A DNA stretch of 64,000 nt from Nematopogon swammerdamellus. Its lineage: Eukaryota > Arthropoda > Insecta > Lepidoptera > Adelidae. Positions within the stretch are counted from its first letter, which is position 1; every line of letters begins with the position of its first letter. The position numbers were made by a program, and so were the translations under genes. The stretch covers positions 9,725,971 through 9,789,970 of the forward strand of contig OX336338.1 in assembly GCA_946902875.1 (NCBI GenBank). Direction: 5' to 3'. Below the pieces are notes generated by a model. The model did no database searches. It was not told where the DNA came from and saw only the letters and a program-made list of their open reading frames with translations. This document shows positions 21,411 through 32,285 of the stretch, piece after piece.

Positions 21411-21706
21411 TTTTTATGGAAACTGACATGGTTGGATACATCACCTACAACATCCGTGATGTCGGACATGTCGTGCCGGCTATAAAAAAATTACTATTTA
21501 GATCAAATCTCTTTGATTTACATAGCCGTTTCGACATACGTTTTATTCAGTGCGGTGGTACCAACCCTAGTAAGGTAAGAAGGGAAGGGTGCTACAGTTT
21601 TACGTGGAATCCGAACCACGGTCAGCCTCCAATGGTCGAGCGGTCACCCATCCAAGTGTTGACCGCGCCCAGGGTTGCCTGCACCACTGAGCTACCGAGG
21701 CTGACA
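21411..21706 (-). mobile_element. SINE with internal deletion
   Basis: It has both ends: the poly(A) side with TGGAAACTGACATGG and the head AGCTACCGAGGCTGACA. The middle between the GGGCTGACAT region and the TATGTAAATC region is shortened and partly replaced by about 40 unrelated bases. Confidence 0.8.
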
Positions 21707-21900
21707 AACGTACCTCCCACCCACTCCCCCTTCTTTTCTCTCCCCCTTCCTCTTCCTGACCATTATTCATGATTTCTTACCAAAAGCAGTAACTATTGAG
21801 TAATCTGTGCCAAAAGCCTAGATAATAAATTTTCATATCCTTACCTAGAGAAATCATGGATTCCCCATACAAAAACTTTCACCCCTATTTCACCCCTTAT

Positions 21901-22075
21901 TTTTAGGTTTCCGTATCCCTGTACGGAAGCCTATTACTAAGCCTCCGCAGTCTGTCTGTCCGTCCGTCCGTTTGTCTATCCGAGGGCTGTATCTCTTGAA
22001 CCGTAATAGGAAGCCCGTTGAAATTTTCACAGAATATGTGTTACTATAGCGGATATAACAACAAATAAGCGGAGC
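21901..22075 (-). repeat. GGGTTCCGTA dispersed repeat, partial
   Basis: AGGTTTCCGTATCCC, a CCTATTACTAAGCCT block, TCTGTCTGTCCGTCCGTCCG, then TGAAATTTTCACAGAATATG. Confidence 0.65.
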
Positions 22076-22694
22076 TAGGTACAACCAAAGAGTTTGTAAA
22101 CTCTTTGGACCGGAGTAAAACCGCAAACAGGAAATTACAATCTTACACGTTCAACCCCACATGAAAAATCCAGTATTTCCGTTTGGGCCACGGGGCTCAC
22201 CGCTCACCGGTGAGCCTTTCCTTCCTGAACTATTCAGGTCATGGGGGTCACCGGTGAGCCGCGTGAGAGGTCCTACGTAAACGCTTCCTACAAGCCACAG
22301 AGCGCAGCTACAAAGCCAATATGGAAGTGAGCCGCATGGCCTTGTAGTCGAAGCGGACGGCGTGGTTTTCAAATCCAATAGAAACTTGTAGTTTTTTATT
22401 AAGTTAATTTTAACGATGCTAGGGCTGCTCTTAACGATAAGGTAGAAAATAATATTTTTATTAATAGAATTAATAAAACCAGAAAATAATAAGAAAATAT
22501 TCGTCAAAATAAAAATGAACATAATATTTTCTTCATTACCAAATAAGAAGACATTATTTATTACGAAAATAATTTATGAAATTGAACAAAAGAAAATATT
22601 TATGAAATTGAACAATCACAACATTATGACACTTCAGTATTTAAAATAATCAATCATCTTAACCCTTTGGCTCTTAACCATAAACAATAAAGAA

Positions 22695-22946
22695 TTATCC
22701 GTGAGTCTTGTTAAAACAAGGCAAACAAAGGAATGGTTTAGTTGGGCTGCTTTGGCAATAAGTGGATACTTTTTTCGACTTGGTTTTAGCCTGTTTGCTA
22801 CCCATTATTGGTACGTTCTTTGCATAACATTGGTGACATGTACTTCTCACTTTTCTGGCCAATCCCTCTTTCCTTTCCAGAGTGTGTTTAATTCTCTTCC
22901 GTCTTTCTATACGCATTTCATCGTCGCTATCCTCACTCTCCGACAA
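22695..22946 (-). pseudogene. piggyBac transposase C-terminal zinc-ribbon remnant
   Basis: An 83-residue frame: an acidic opening (SESEDSDDE), a basic stretch, then CHQCYAKN, a lysine-rich spacer, YCQSSPTKPFLCLPCFNKTH and stop. The C-x2-C...YC..P..P.LC..CF...H order is the C-terminal zinc domain of piggyBac transposases. The usual second cysteine of the middle pair is serine here (CQSS), so metal binding is probably impaired. The stop codon is about 35 bases from the TTAA end, as expected for the 3' end of the gene. The acidic opening belongs to the N-terminal region, so the DDD catalytic domain has been lost between. Confidence 0.55.
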
Positions 22947-22981
22947 AAGAATTCGAAAGCATCTTCTTTTCGTTGGTTGAA

Positions 22982-23092
22982 CTACGTCTTCATAGAATCT
23001 ATTCCGAAACTACGGTTCAGAAGATCTATCTCGATGTTTTCTAACTGCGTTAGCGCTTCTTGTGTTAACTCGAAATCTTCAAAATAATCCAT
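22982..23092 (-). pseudogene. Possible piggyBac transposase N-terminus
   Basis: Starts at an ATG at 23092-23090 and gives 36 acidic residues (MDYFEDFELTQEAL...) before a stop at 22984-22982. Shifting frame by one base leads smoothly into the acidic opening of the downstream frame, suggesting one frameshifted gene. The family assignment depends on its position between TTAA ends and on the downstream zinc domain; the residues themselves are not diagnostic. Confidence 0.4.
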
Positions 23093-23454
23093 TTTTGGCG
23101 AGAAAAGCGTAAAACATCCTCAATTGTCGACGCAGCCGGACCGGGATTGATCGCTGCGTCCGCGGCGCGCGCGCAACGGGTGGGCCGCGGCGTGACCCCG
23201 CGGCCCCAGCCAACAGAAAAATACAAATCCTTCATAGGAGGCCACACGATCCACCCATGAGCCTTTTGCTATATCTCGAAAATTAGACGGTAAAAGTCGC
23301 AAATTTTTATTTTCCTTACAAATTACCGCATTTTATAAACTTTGTGATGAAAATCTCAAGTTGATGAAAATTACGGATATAATGAGTTTGGCTTGGCCCG
23401 AACGGAAAAGTACGCTAGGCCCACCGGTGGGTCGTATGGCGTTCAACGTGTTAA

Positions 23455-24369
23455 TTGTGGGCTGATTTTGAAAATTCTTTTTTTGTTTGGTAGGTATACT
23501 TCAGAGGTGCTCCCATTGAAATTTTATTGAAATTGATTGAGCGGTTTATGAAAAAGCAACAAAATACTATTGGTGTGTGGTTACCTTCAGCAAAACTTTT
23601 GTGATGTGGACTTTTTCAGCAATTTGCAGTTTGACACATTTGAATAATTCTGTACCACTTCAACCGATTTCGATTATTCGATTTCGATTATTGTTTTTTA
23701 TGTAATATTGTTTTAAAAATATAAAACCGACTTAAAAAAAAATTAACTAGAACTAAAAAGTATTAAATAGGTACCTAATATTTTGAAATTTTCTCTGTCA
23801 TTGTATTGAAATACATGAATCGATATTGTCATTCATATTCGGACCCTTGTTTCATGAATATTCTAAATTTGAAATCTTTTCCGACCGGCCAGATGCGCTT
23901 AATATATTATAATACGAGTACGAGTACCATCGAGCTGGTCTGATGACGGAGACGGAAGGTGGCCATAGGAACTCCTAAACTACACATGATAAACCCATCG
24001 TGTTTGGGCTCGTTGAATTTGTCTTCACGAGCAATTTACTTTAGACCTAGGAGATTCTCAATTCGACAGTATGTTTTCTTTTTTTGGATGTTTGTTACGC
24101 GATTACTCCGTCAATTATTGTGGGCCAAAGACATTAAACCCACCCTTTGTGGGCCGATTTTGAAAATTCTTTTTTTTTTTTTTGAAAGGGGTAACCATGA
24201 GGTGGTTCCATTTTAATTTGGTCGAGATCAGATTGGAAAGCGAGGCGGAATCGCGAGGCCGAAGGTCGAGCGATTCCGCCGAGTACATTAATAGCAAAAA
24301 ATTTCAAAAAAAAAACTGTGAAATAAAAAACTATTTAAAAAAATATATAAAAACCGCCTTCAAAAATGT
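23455..24369. other. No gene; short hairpin at 24240-24285
   Basis: GGCGGAATCGCGAGGCCG and its near inverse (CGAGCGATTCCGCC) form a short hairpin at about 24246-24284; its centre (GCGAGGCCGAAGG) matches the array unit at 4 kb. The rest is AT-rich. Confidence 0.55.
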
Positions 24370-24533
24370 ATGAAATAAAAAAAATCGAACCCTAGAGTTG
24401 AAGGCGGTGCTAAAGCAAGCAAAAATGATACATGAAAGAAAACATGCGCGGATGATATCCTTTGTGATTTGTGTTTTGTGTAGCCTTCTTTAGCACCGCC
24501 TTCAACTCTAGGGTTCGATTTTTTTAATTTCAT
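24370..24533. repeat. 46-bp inverted repeat, ~72-bp spacer
   Basis: 24370-24415 and 24488-24533 are nearly exact inverse copies (core GAACCCTAGAGTTGAAGGCG then GTGCTAAAG). Weaker inverted similarity (ACCGCCTTC...AAGGCAGTT) continues outward. MITE-like, superfamily unknown. Confidence 0.85.
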
Positions 24534-24643
24534 AAATTTTTTAAGGCAGTTTTCATATTTTTTTTTTACATACAATGCTGACATTATTAGAATGAAGAGT
24601 GACGAGTATTTGTTTAACTGTTCAACTAAATAAATACGTTCTA

Positions 24644-24700
24644 TCCACAGAGCACGGAATACCGCGCGCGCGCGCGCGGGGGTATTCCGTGCTCTGTGGA
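24644..24700. repeat. Perfect 20-bp inverted repeat with (GC)n loop
   Basis: 24644-24663 (TCCACAGAGCACGGAATACC) is the exact reverse complement of 24681-24700. The 17-base loop is alternating GC followed by G. Confidence 0.95.
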
Positions 24701-25259
24701 TCTATCTATTAAAAGCGCACAAACAGGAAATTACAATCATAATAATATTTTGTTCCGTATACCAAATTATTTTCAAAACATTATTTTATTTTATTTAATT
24801 TGATAAGAAGTGTTAGTTTAATTGTAAATTGTCATAATTTTATTATTCAAATATAATTAAAAATTTTGGAATTTACATAAATAATGTTCTTTATAAATAT
24901 AAATGAAAGCGCCATCTTTTGTCTAGTAGCAGTAATTCTACAGCCTAGTGGCAATTAAAGGTACCTAGATACTGTTGTATTTCAACTAGATAGCGCCCTT
25001 AGTATAGAAGTATTAACAAACATTAACGCCACCTGTTTGTTTTACGACAACATCAAGAAAAATTATTAACGCCCTCTGTTGGTTTTACGATTTACAACGT
25101 TACCAAATTTTTTATATGGAGTGGTCTATCTGTCCCGACAGGGTTATAAAATCAATGGATCGCTCAAGATGCATAGATACAGTCTTGTGCTGATTGACTT
25201 AGGTCCTTCAATGTACTATACCGAGCCCTCGATCGCTTGCCATGGTCGCGATGAGTCGA
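24701..25259. other. No gene recognised
   Basis: AT-rich, with 'TTAACGCC(A)C(C)TGTT'-type strings repeated near 25020-25080. Nothing assignable. Confidence 0.5.
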
Positions 25260-25399
25260 CAGTATTTATTTATTTATTTATTTATTTATTTATTTTTTAT
25301 ACTAAGCGCGACATGTGGCGCCGAGTCACCCATAAGGCGACGCCCATGGACATTCGGACGCAGGCGGGGGCTGCGAATGCCATGCCGGCCTGACAGGTG

Positions 25400-27290
25400 C
25401 TCATTCACGCCTCTCTTGAAGGACCCGAGACTATATACTTGGGGGGGAAATATGTGGGCAGGTAGAGCGTTCCAGAGTTTGCCGGTTCTGTGGAGAAAGG
25501 ATCTGCAGAACCGATTTGTACGCATTCGCGGTTAGTCCAGCGTATAGGGATGCAATCCCTGCCCAGTGCGCGTTGTACGGAGGTGGAAAGGGGACGCCGG
25601 AATCGCGTTAAACAGCTCCTCCGAGCACTCCCCGTGGAATAAGCGATAGAACACGCTTAGGGCGCCGACATCCCTACGAAGTTGCAGCGGTTCTAGATCG
25701 CGGGACACGTCGGGGTCATCCACTAGTCGCACGGCTCGACGCTGGATCGAGTCCAAAGGCGCAAGCTGGTATTTGGCTGAACCATCCCACAGTACTCCAA
25801 GCAGGACCTAATCTGCGATTTATACAGAAGGAGCCTTTGGCCCGGCGTGAAGTACCGTCGAGCCTTATTGAGTACGCCTAGCTTTTTTGAGGCCAGCTTG
25901 GCCTTGCCCTCGATATGGCGCCGGTAATTTAGGTCGTGCGACAGTTCGACTCCGAGGACCCCGAGGTGGTCGCTTAATTTAAGCGACGTGCCTTGGAAGG
26001 AAGGAGCTGGTGTGAACGCCGCTCTCTTCGCACTGAACGCGCAAACTTGTGTTTTTGAAGCGTTGAACTCGACCAAATTGCTACGGCCCCATTCGGAAAT
26101 AGAACGAAGCGTTTGTTCGAGTTCAGACACAAGTCTTCGCCTCTTTTCATCCACAACTTCTCGTCAGGCTGAAGGGTGACTGGTATAGGATCCATGTGCT
26201 GTACTGTCATCCGCATAACAATGTATGTTGCCGAGTGGCAGCATGTCATTGATATGCAGAAGAAACAATGTGGGTGACAGCACAGATCCCTGCGGTACGC
26301 CGGCATTCACTGACATGGCGTGCGACGAGCAACCCGTCCACTAGGACCTGAATGCTACGCCCATGTAGGAAGTCGGCGACCCAGTCGCATAGGCCAGAAG
26401 GAAGTCCGTACGCCGGAAGCTTGCCCAGGAGCGATTTGAGCCAAACCCTATCGAATGCCTTGGCAATATCAAGGCCAATTGCCAAGTATTCACCATGTCC
26501 TTCAAGCGATTCCCCCCAAAGGTGAGTGACGTACGCTAGGAGATCACCAGCGGATCGGTTTGGCCGAAAGCCATATTGCCGATCGCTGATGAGGTTATTT
26601 GTCTCCATGTACGCCATGAGCTGGGCGTTGATAATACGCTCCATTACCTTGCAGAGTAGGGAGGTAATCGCTATAGGTCGGTAGTTCGAAGGGTTTGAGC
26701 GGTCGCCCTTTTTCGGGACCGCTTGAACAAATGCAGATTTCCAGGCTGCCGGCATACGGGAAGCAGAGTAAGAGAGGCGGAAAAGGCGCGTTAGCACTGG
26801 AGCCAGCTCGGGAGCACACCGCACTGAGCGAAACGTCGGTCGAAACGGCTATGTAAATAGTTCGTGTTTTGCGTCCAGTTCAGTGTAGCCGGCGCGAAAT
26901 GAAGGGAAGCACTGACATGGCACCTAGTTCACCCGGTGTTATGGGCTGACATCACGGATGTTGTAGGTGATGTAGCCAACCGTGTGAAGTTTGCATAAAA
27001 AAAAAAAAAAAAAAAAAACACCGTTTCAGCACCAATGCAGGAATCCTATCCGGCCCACTCGCCTTCCTGGTGTCTAGGGAGAGAAGCTCCGCCCGCACAG
27101 TTCGTTGTCGGAACTGTACTTCCGGCATAGAGTTCTCACACCTAGTTATGGATGGAGGGATGGCACCCCCATCGTCCAGGTTGGAGTTCCCCGCAAAGAG
27201 AGACACCAATAAATCGGCTTTCTCCTTTGCGGAGTGGGCAAGTGAGCCCCCAGGACACTGCAGTGGTGGAAGTGAGGAGCGGCAAAAATT
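25400..27290 (-). pseudogene. Reverse transcriptase ORF2 of a jockey-like LINE
   Basis: Successive minus-strand pieces read as one LINE RT: AHSAKEKADLLVSLFAGN and LDTRKASGPDRIPALVLKR (27022-27250), then after the SINE CAPELAPVLTRLFRLS, NPSNYRPIAITSLLCKVMER, FRPNRSAGDLL and AIGLDIAKAFDRVW (catalytic D). Next are [10 protein letters not shown] and YADD (codons at 26206-26217), then ASKKLGVLNKARRYFTPGQR and SIQRRAVRLVDDP, and finally a C-terminal FKRGVNEHLSGR. At least three frameshifts or stops separate these parts (near 26300-26310, 26150-26200 and 25720-25760). The protein would have primed reverse transcription at a nicked target, but this copy is dead. Confidence 0.85.
26822..27017 (+). mobile_element. 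SINE 3' half inserted in the LINE
   Basis: From CACTGAGCGAAACGTCGG to the poly(A). It is flanked by ACACCG at 26816-26821 and 27018-27023, and the LINE reading frame resumes across it, so it is a later 5'-truncated insertion. Confidence 0.9.
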
Positions 27291-27943
27291 CGATTCGACA
27301 GATTTATTTATTTAATACCTATGTTTTATAATTTCATATAAAATATATTACAAATGCCGGATTTATTGCCAAAGGCAATTTGTCAACCACTCTATTGAAA
27401 TCGTTTAAAAACAGTATTTACATAAAACACTCTTAAAAACTAATGAGTTTTTATGTTCCTTCCAAAGAGACATCATGGACGCCTAAAATATTACGTATAC
27501 GTACATGAACGAACGTAGATAAAATATAAACTAACACAGTAGATAGCTCAGTTCTGCTACTTTGCTGTGCTACTGGGCAGTATGTTGTGTCGCACAAACA
27601 CATCAGACACACGACATACCTATAAACTTGTACTGTTGCTTACAGGTACGCATTGCCTTCGCCTTTGTGTCGGGCTAATGAACTTACATTATATTGTTAC
27701 TTATATTATAAACTTGGAATAGAACTACTGATGCGCGATGAATTGTTGTTTGCGGGAGGGCAGAGTGAACTGACTGTGCTCGAACGCGAGGAATGTGACG
27801 TACTGGCTGCACTGCACTGGACACGGTTCATTAGGGACCATCATGCCCAAGCAACATCATTAAATCTATGAGACGTGCAGCAAGAGAGCTGACCTTCCAG
27901 AAACTTTTAAAACATGGGTATTCAAAGCGTTTATTATAATGAT
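27291..27943. other. No gene recognised with confidence
   Basis: A 72-codon plus-strand frame at 27653-27871 has fairly coding-like composition (…LTVLEREECDVLAALHW…) and follows an AG acceptor-like TTGCTTACAG at 27635-27644. No family is recognised and no splice donor is evident. Confidence 0.4.
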
Positions 27944-28183
27944 CACTTCTTACCTTGCTAGGTGGTAGGGTTCAACCCGCCCGGGTTGGTACCACCGCAC
28001 TGAATAAAACGTCGGTCGAAACGGCTATGTAAATAGTTTGTGTTTTCCGTCCAGTTCAGTGTAGCCGACATGAAATGAAGGGAAGCACTGACATGGCACC
28101 TAGTTCACCCGGTGTTATGGGCTGACATCATGAATGTTGTAGGTGATGTAGCCAACCGTGTCAGTCTCCATTAAAAAAAAATT
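27944..28183 (+). mobile_element. SINE 3' two thirds
   Basis: CACTTCTTACCTTGCTAGG through GTGTCAGTCTCCATTAAAAA; the head is missing. Confidence 0.8.
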
Positions 28184-28562
28184 AAATACTTATTTAATAT
28201 TATAGAAGTGAAATAAACATATGATTTAATGCACAACTTAGAATACTTATGTGGTTCTCATTTTCATTTTATTTTCATCATTGAAATAACTTACCTGCTT
28301 CTATCAGACTAAGTCGGTACTGCCTGCCACCGCCGCTTGTAGCGAGCACCGTCACTCCTTTCGCTGAATATATTGCATTCGGTACATTCATTTAGAAGTT
28401 AATAATATGCAAGAGCGATCCCTCGACTTGTGCTCAACAATGAAAGCGCGGTTTTGCAGCGAAACGATGGTTTAATATACATTCAATATTACATTTTTAT
28501 GAGATAAAGCGAAAAACTAAAATACTTACAGCAAGTCAAGATATTAAAGGGCTACCTATATC

Positions 28563-28625
28563 TTTTTGTAGGAAGAGGCCTATGTCCAGCAGTGGACCGA
28601 TACAGGCTGACGATGATGATGATAA
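28563..28625 (+). mobile_element. LINE 3' end with GAT-rich tail
   Basis: GGAAGAGGCCTATGTCCAGC, AGTGGACCGATACAGGCTGA and a GATGATGAT tail; opposite orientation to 10484-10551. Confidence 0.65.
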
Positions 28626-28837
28626 AAGCGAAAGTGTCTGAACTTCTTCGTAGTAGAGACTATTCTTTCTACCAAGCATTAAAATATGTTTCAGCAATCT
28701 TATTAAGTAAGTGAAAAAGGATTGAAATTATTTAGGAGCAGCTATTCGGAGAGGTAATATGTAGTTCCGCCGTAGTCGATACATTGGTCATAGACATGAT
28801 GTCGTAAAAATATTTTTATGTAGAGCTATCTATATTT

Positions 28838-29400
28838 TGCACCTCTGCCCGTGCATGTCGTAAAATGCGACTGAGGGAAAAGGACAAGATGCCGTGCTAA
28901 AGGGCGGCCGGCTAGCCCCCTCTCACCTTGGCTCGGTCTTTCCACCGAGACAGCTGCAGCTGGTGGGTTTTCGTGCGTTGCTTGCTGCTTGATAGTTATC
29001 CTGTCCTAATGTTTTGCTAAACGTGGTGGTCGGTGTTGTTCTGTAATTTACAGGAGTACTTGTATCCAGTGGCGGCTCTGGCCAATGAATTTTAGTGAGG
29101 CACCACCTACATAATAGCATTTTATTAATGTTGTCTTGCAGTTTTTATTTCGAGGACAGGACATGCCCAAAATCTAGCAATAAATAAACATCCATGTTGA
29201 TTTTTTTTTTCTTTAACTTCAAGATAATTAAGTGAGGCTGCGCCTCACTTGCTTCACCTGGGGAACCGCCACTGCTTGTAGCACAATGCCGATTTTCTCT
29301 TTTAGTTCTTTTTACCGTGTTATGTTAAGGATTAATTAAGAGAAAATAAAAATCATTTCTTTCTTTCTTTCTTTCTTACTCTGCTTACTCCCATTGTCGG
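28838..29400 (+). repeat. TCGTAAAAGG dispersed repeat, interrupted by a hAT MITE
   Basis: Follows the 36105-36430 copy block by block: TGCATGTCGTAAAATGCGAC, CTCTCACCTTGGC, CTGCTTGAT, ACGTGGTGGTCGGTGTTG, GAGTACTTG, then, after the insert, GCACAATGCCGATT and CCATTGTCGGGATACAGCG. A CTTT microsatellite near 29358-29376 lies inside. Confidence 0.75.
29067..29274. mobile_element. hAT-type MITE, 208 bp
   Basis: Ends are CAGTGGCGG...CCGCCACTG. The flanking 8-base sequences CTTGTATC (29059-29066) and CTTGTAGC (29275-29282) differ at one position. CAG-starting terminal repeats with 8-base duplications are the hAT signature. It interrupts another repeat at a known consensus position, which fixes its borders. 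No coding capacity. Confidence 0.85.
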
Positions 29401-30799
29401 GATACAGCGTGTGATATGTATGCTATCTACATTTTTCTATATTTACATGGGTTGTGCCAGAAGTGTGGCATTATAAAATTCGTTTCATTTTCTATAAAAA
29501 AAAAAAAATTAAATTCGTTTAAATAGGAATAATACATGTAATATCTACATAATCACTGCAGGGTTAACAGCTAAATGTAACAAAGATATAGGCAGCCCTT
29601 TAATATCTTGACTTGCTGTAAGTATTTTTTTATTTCATTTTTATTTATTTGTATTAGAAAACATACAGCCATTCACAATATTTTTACACTTATTTTTTTT
29701 ATGCCTGAAGTATGGCCAATTACATGTTTCCCTGATTAGTTTTTATGTATCTGTGCGTAGGCCATAAACTTAGGTGTATAAAGGTAGGTACAAGTACGTA
29801 AGTAAGTAGGTACAACCATATAAAATAACTATTTTCATATTCACGAGTATCTCCTCAAAAGCTATTACACGTTATTTTGATCTGATTCATTTTTCTCAGG
29901 TGAACTTGAAATCATAAAAGTTTACAATACAACATCCAGCCTAGCCTAGCCTCGCCTCGTGTCCCTGGAGGCTCTCGCGCTAGTTCTAACTCGATTTCAT
30001 ACATTTATTCATGATATTCTATTGCGTTGCACGAGTGCACTTCGAGCAACAACCTACACGTGTCCGTTTGATTGTCAATGTCAAGTCCTGATTGAAATAC
30101 GGTGGTGACAGTAGCGCATCTAGGGCGATAAGAGCGGAGGGCAACAGGTGAATAGGGCGCCTGGTAAATAGGTCGACAGGTGGAAGGGCGATATATGGTG
30201 GAGGTGACCCCCTATCTTCTCTAACTGAATTGAATGTGGAGTCTATTAATGCGCATATAAAATGGTAAATTCAGCACCTGTTCTAAGAATGTTAAATAAA
30301 ATTTTAGATGATTGGTATATTTTGCATTTAATATTAAATTAAATTTAGATGGTAGGTATCTTTCTCAGGATGAATGGATTGCACCATCTCCGTGCAAAAT
30401 TGTATCGAAATCTGTTCAGCGGTTTAGGCGTGAAAAGGTAGGTAACAGACAGACAACAGAGTTACTTTCGATTTTTTTAATATTAGTGTGGATGAAACCA
30501 AAGAGAATATAACCACTACAATAAAACAACAAGAAAACAACAGTTATCCTTTACGTAGTGACACGTAAAAAGTGAATATGGATTAAAACACTAGTTTTAA
30601 TGAGTTCTTTGTTGACACTATTCACTGTACACGTTTTATTCGTATTAATTTTCGCGTATTAATTTGGAATTCAAATAAAAAGCATATTGGTTTATCTATC
30701 ACGCCAATACAATTTTAAATAAGTAATAACTAAATAAAGTAAACTAAAGAAGAAATTTGATAGTAGTAGTAGTACCTAACCTAATAGAGCTTTGTATTA
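29401..30799. other. No gene recognised
   Basis: AT-rich with small direct repeats (CCTAGCCTAGCCTCGCCTCG near 29940). Nothing assignable. Confidence 0.5.
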
Positions 30800-30940
30800 T
30801 AGCTTTGTTTAATTCAACGCAATGCATGTGGCGCCGAGCCACCCATAAGATATCTAACGACGCACATGGGCATTTTGGGGGGCGGGGAGGGGGAGGGGGT
30901 TCCGAATGCCATACCGGCCTCTCTCTCTCCTCTCTCATAA
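30800..30940 (-). mobile_element. jockey-like LINE 3' end fragment
   Basis: ATGTGGCGCCGAGCCACCCATAAG and CGAATGCCATACCGGCCT correspond to the 3' UTR at 25310-25395. A purine-rich G run (GGGGGGCGGGGAGGGGG) interrupts it. Confidence 0.6.
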
Positions 30941-31597
30941 AGTTTGTCATATGAGGTAAATAGAAGGTGCATATAAATCTACTATCCCCAGTCCTAAAAT
31001 AAATTCACTTAGTTTCTTCATGTGTATGAATCATTTAGGAGCAGCGAATCAGAAAGGTAACAATTTCCTCCGTTTTCGGAACTTTGCACATGGATATGAT
31101 AACGTAAACGTATTTTTACTTAGTAGTGTATTGTAATGAAGGTTATTTATATGCGGTGACTCCGAAGTGTGGCACTTTAGATTAGTTTTATTTTTTATAC
31201 AATTTATTAAATTACGGTGAAGCACAATAAGAAATTAATTTTACCGTTTTACGACACTCGATACTCGTAGAGGTGCTACACATAAACTCTAGAGTTTCTG
31301 CGGCTCATTCGTAGCTTGTTGCATCATTACCACCGGTCAAAGCGAAACTTTCCTTTGTCAAATCAGCCAAGAAGCAATACAGCTGTACTTACTAAGTTAG
31401 GTTTAAGCAGTGAAAAGCGGACAAGGTGGCAGAATCCTGAAATGACAAATGAACGGACATAATTCTAGGACACTTTTAATAAGAGTTTACGACAATTTTC
31501 AGATAGTTGTACGACGATCTTAGTGGTCTAAGAAAGTCCATGAAGGATCTATTTAAATTTAACAGGAAATTATTTTGAAGTTAGATTTATGATTTTA

Positions 31598-31790
31598 CTA
31601 GCTTTTATCCGTGGCTTCGCATTAAGTTACTTTTTACTCACAACACAGGCCGGCGACGACGCTCCGTTATGATTTATCAGTGAAAACATTATGTAAGTAA
31701 ATCAATAAAGTGGTTCTCGAGTTACAATATTCATATATTAACGTACGTTACAAGGCCGCCGCCGGCGGTCGCCCGTGGAAATTTCGCTTT
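31598..31790 (-). mobile_element. Non-autonomous Helitron, 3' part
   Basis: The minus strand ends AATGCGAAGCCACGGATAAAAGCTAG. It contains ACTCGAGAACCACTTTATTG and GTGAGTAAAAAGTAA in the order seen at 5485-5732. Confidence 0.6.
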
Positions 31791-32285
31791 ATTTGTTAGG
31801 ATTAATAAATACAATTCAATCTAAAAATATGTTTTATTGTACACCATAAAACATGGAATACACAAGGCGGGTTTAATTGAATGCAGTATTCTTTACAAAC
31901 TAACCTTTGGGAAGTGGAAAAGCGCGCGGAGCATACTCGTAGATGTTGTCCACAAAACTCGTAGAGGGTCTACGTTACTCCCAAAGTGTTCATATTACTA
32001 GTAAAAGGCATTCAGAAACTCCAAGGAGGATGTGTAGTGGTTGTACTTCTACAACCTTCAGACTATCAGGGTCTACAGAAATCGTAGGAGCTTTTTTATA
32101 GACAACCGGCGCGGTTGGCTGTGCCCAATAATTCAACGGAAGAAGAAGACATAGCCAATAACGCCACTCCTCGCGAAATCACTCTCAGAGATTCGCCATG
32201 CCGGCTAGGCGGACAAAAAGGTCGTCGTCTAATAATAATAAAAACGATATACCTGTAGACGACACTCGTAAATAGGTCTACACAA

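Larger units (their letters stand above)
22659..23454 (-). mobile_element. piggyBac-type element, internally deleted
   Basis: TTAA occurs at both limits (22659-22662 and 23451-23454), followed inward by CCCTTTGGCTC and, on the other strand, CACGTTGAACGCC, which resemble piggyBac termini. A GCCCACCGGTGGG palindrome lies near the right end. On the minus strand an acidic N-terminal frame is followed, with one frameshift, by a Cys-rich C-terminal zinc domain, with no catalytic core between. It looks like a deletion derivative that could only be moved in trans (inference). Confidence 0.65.
25260..27290 (-). mobile_element. jockey-like LINE, 5'-truncated, split by a SINE
   Basis: On the minus strand reverse-transcriptase sequence runs from about 27290 down to the C-terminal region near 25400, then a 3' UTR and an (AAAT)n tail (25260-25295). 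ORF1, the endonuclease and the first part of the RT are missing. A SINE occupies 26822-27017. The same 3' end recurs at 30800-30940 and 56610-56775. Confidence 0.85.

Noticed and set aside
21058..21485. Proline/serine-rich ORFs on both strands
   Set aside because: They lie in the pyrimidine tract, and their composition follows directly from CCC/TCC codons.
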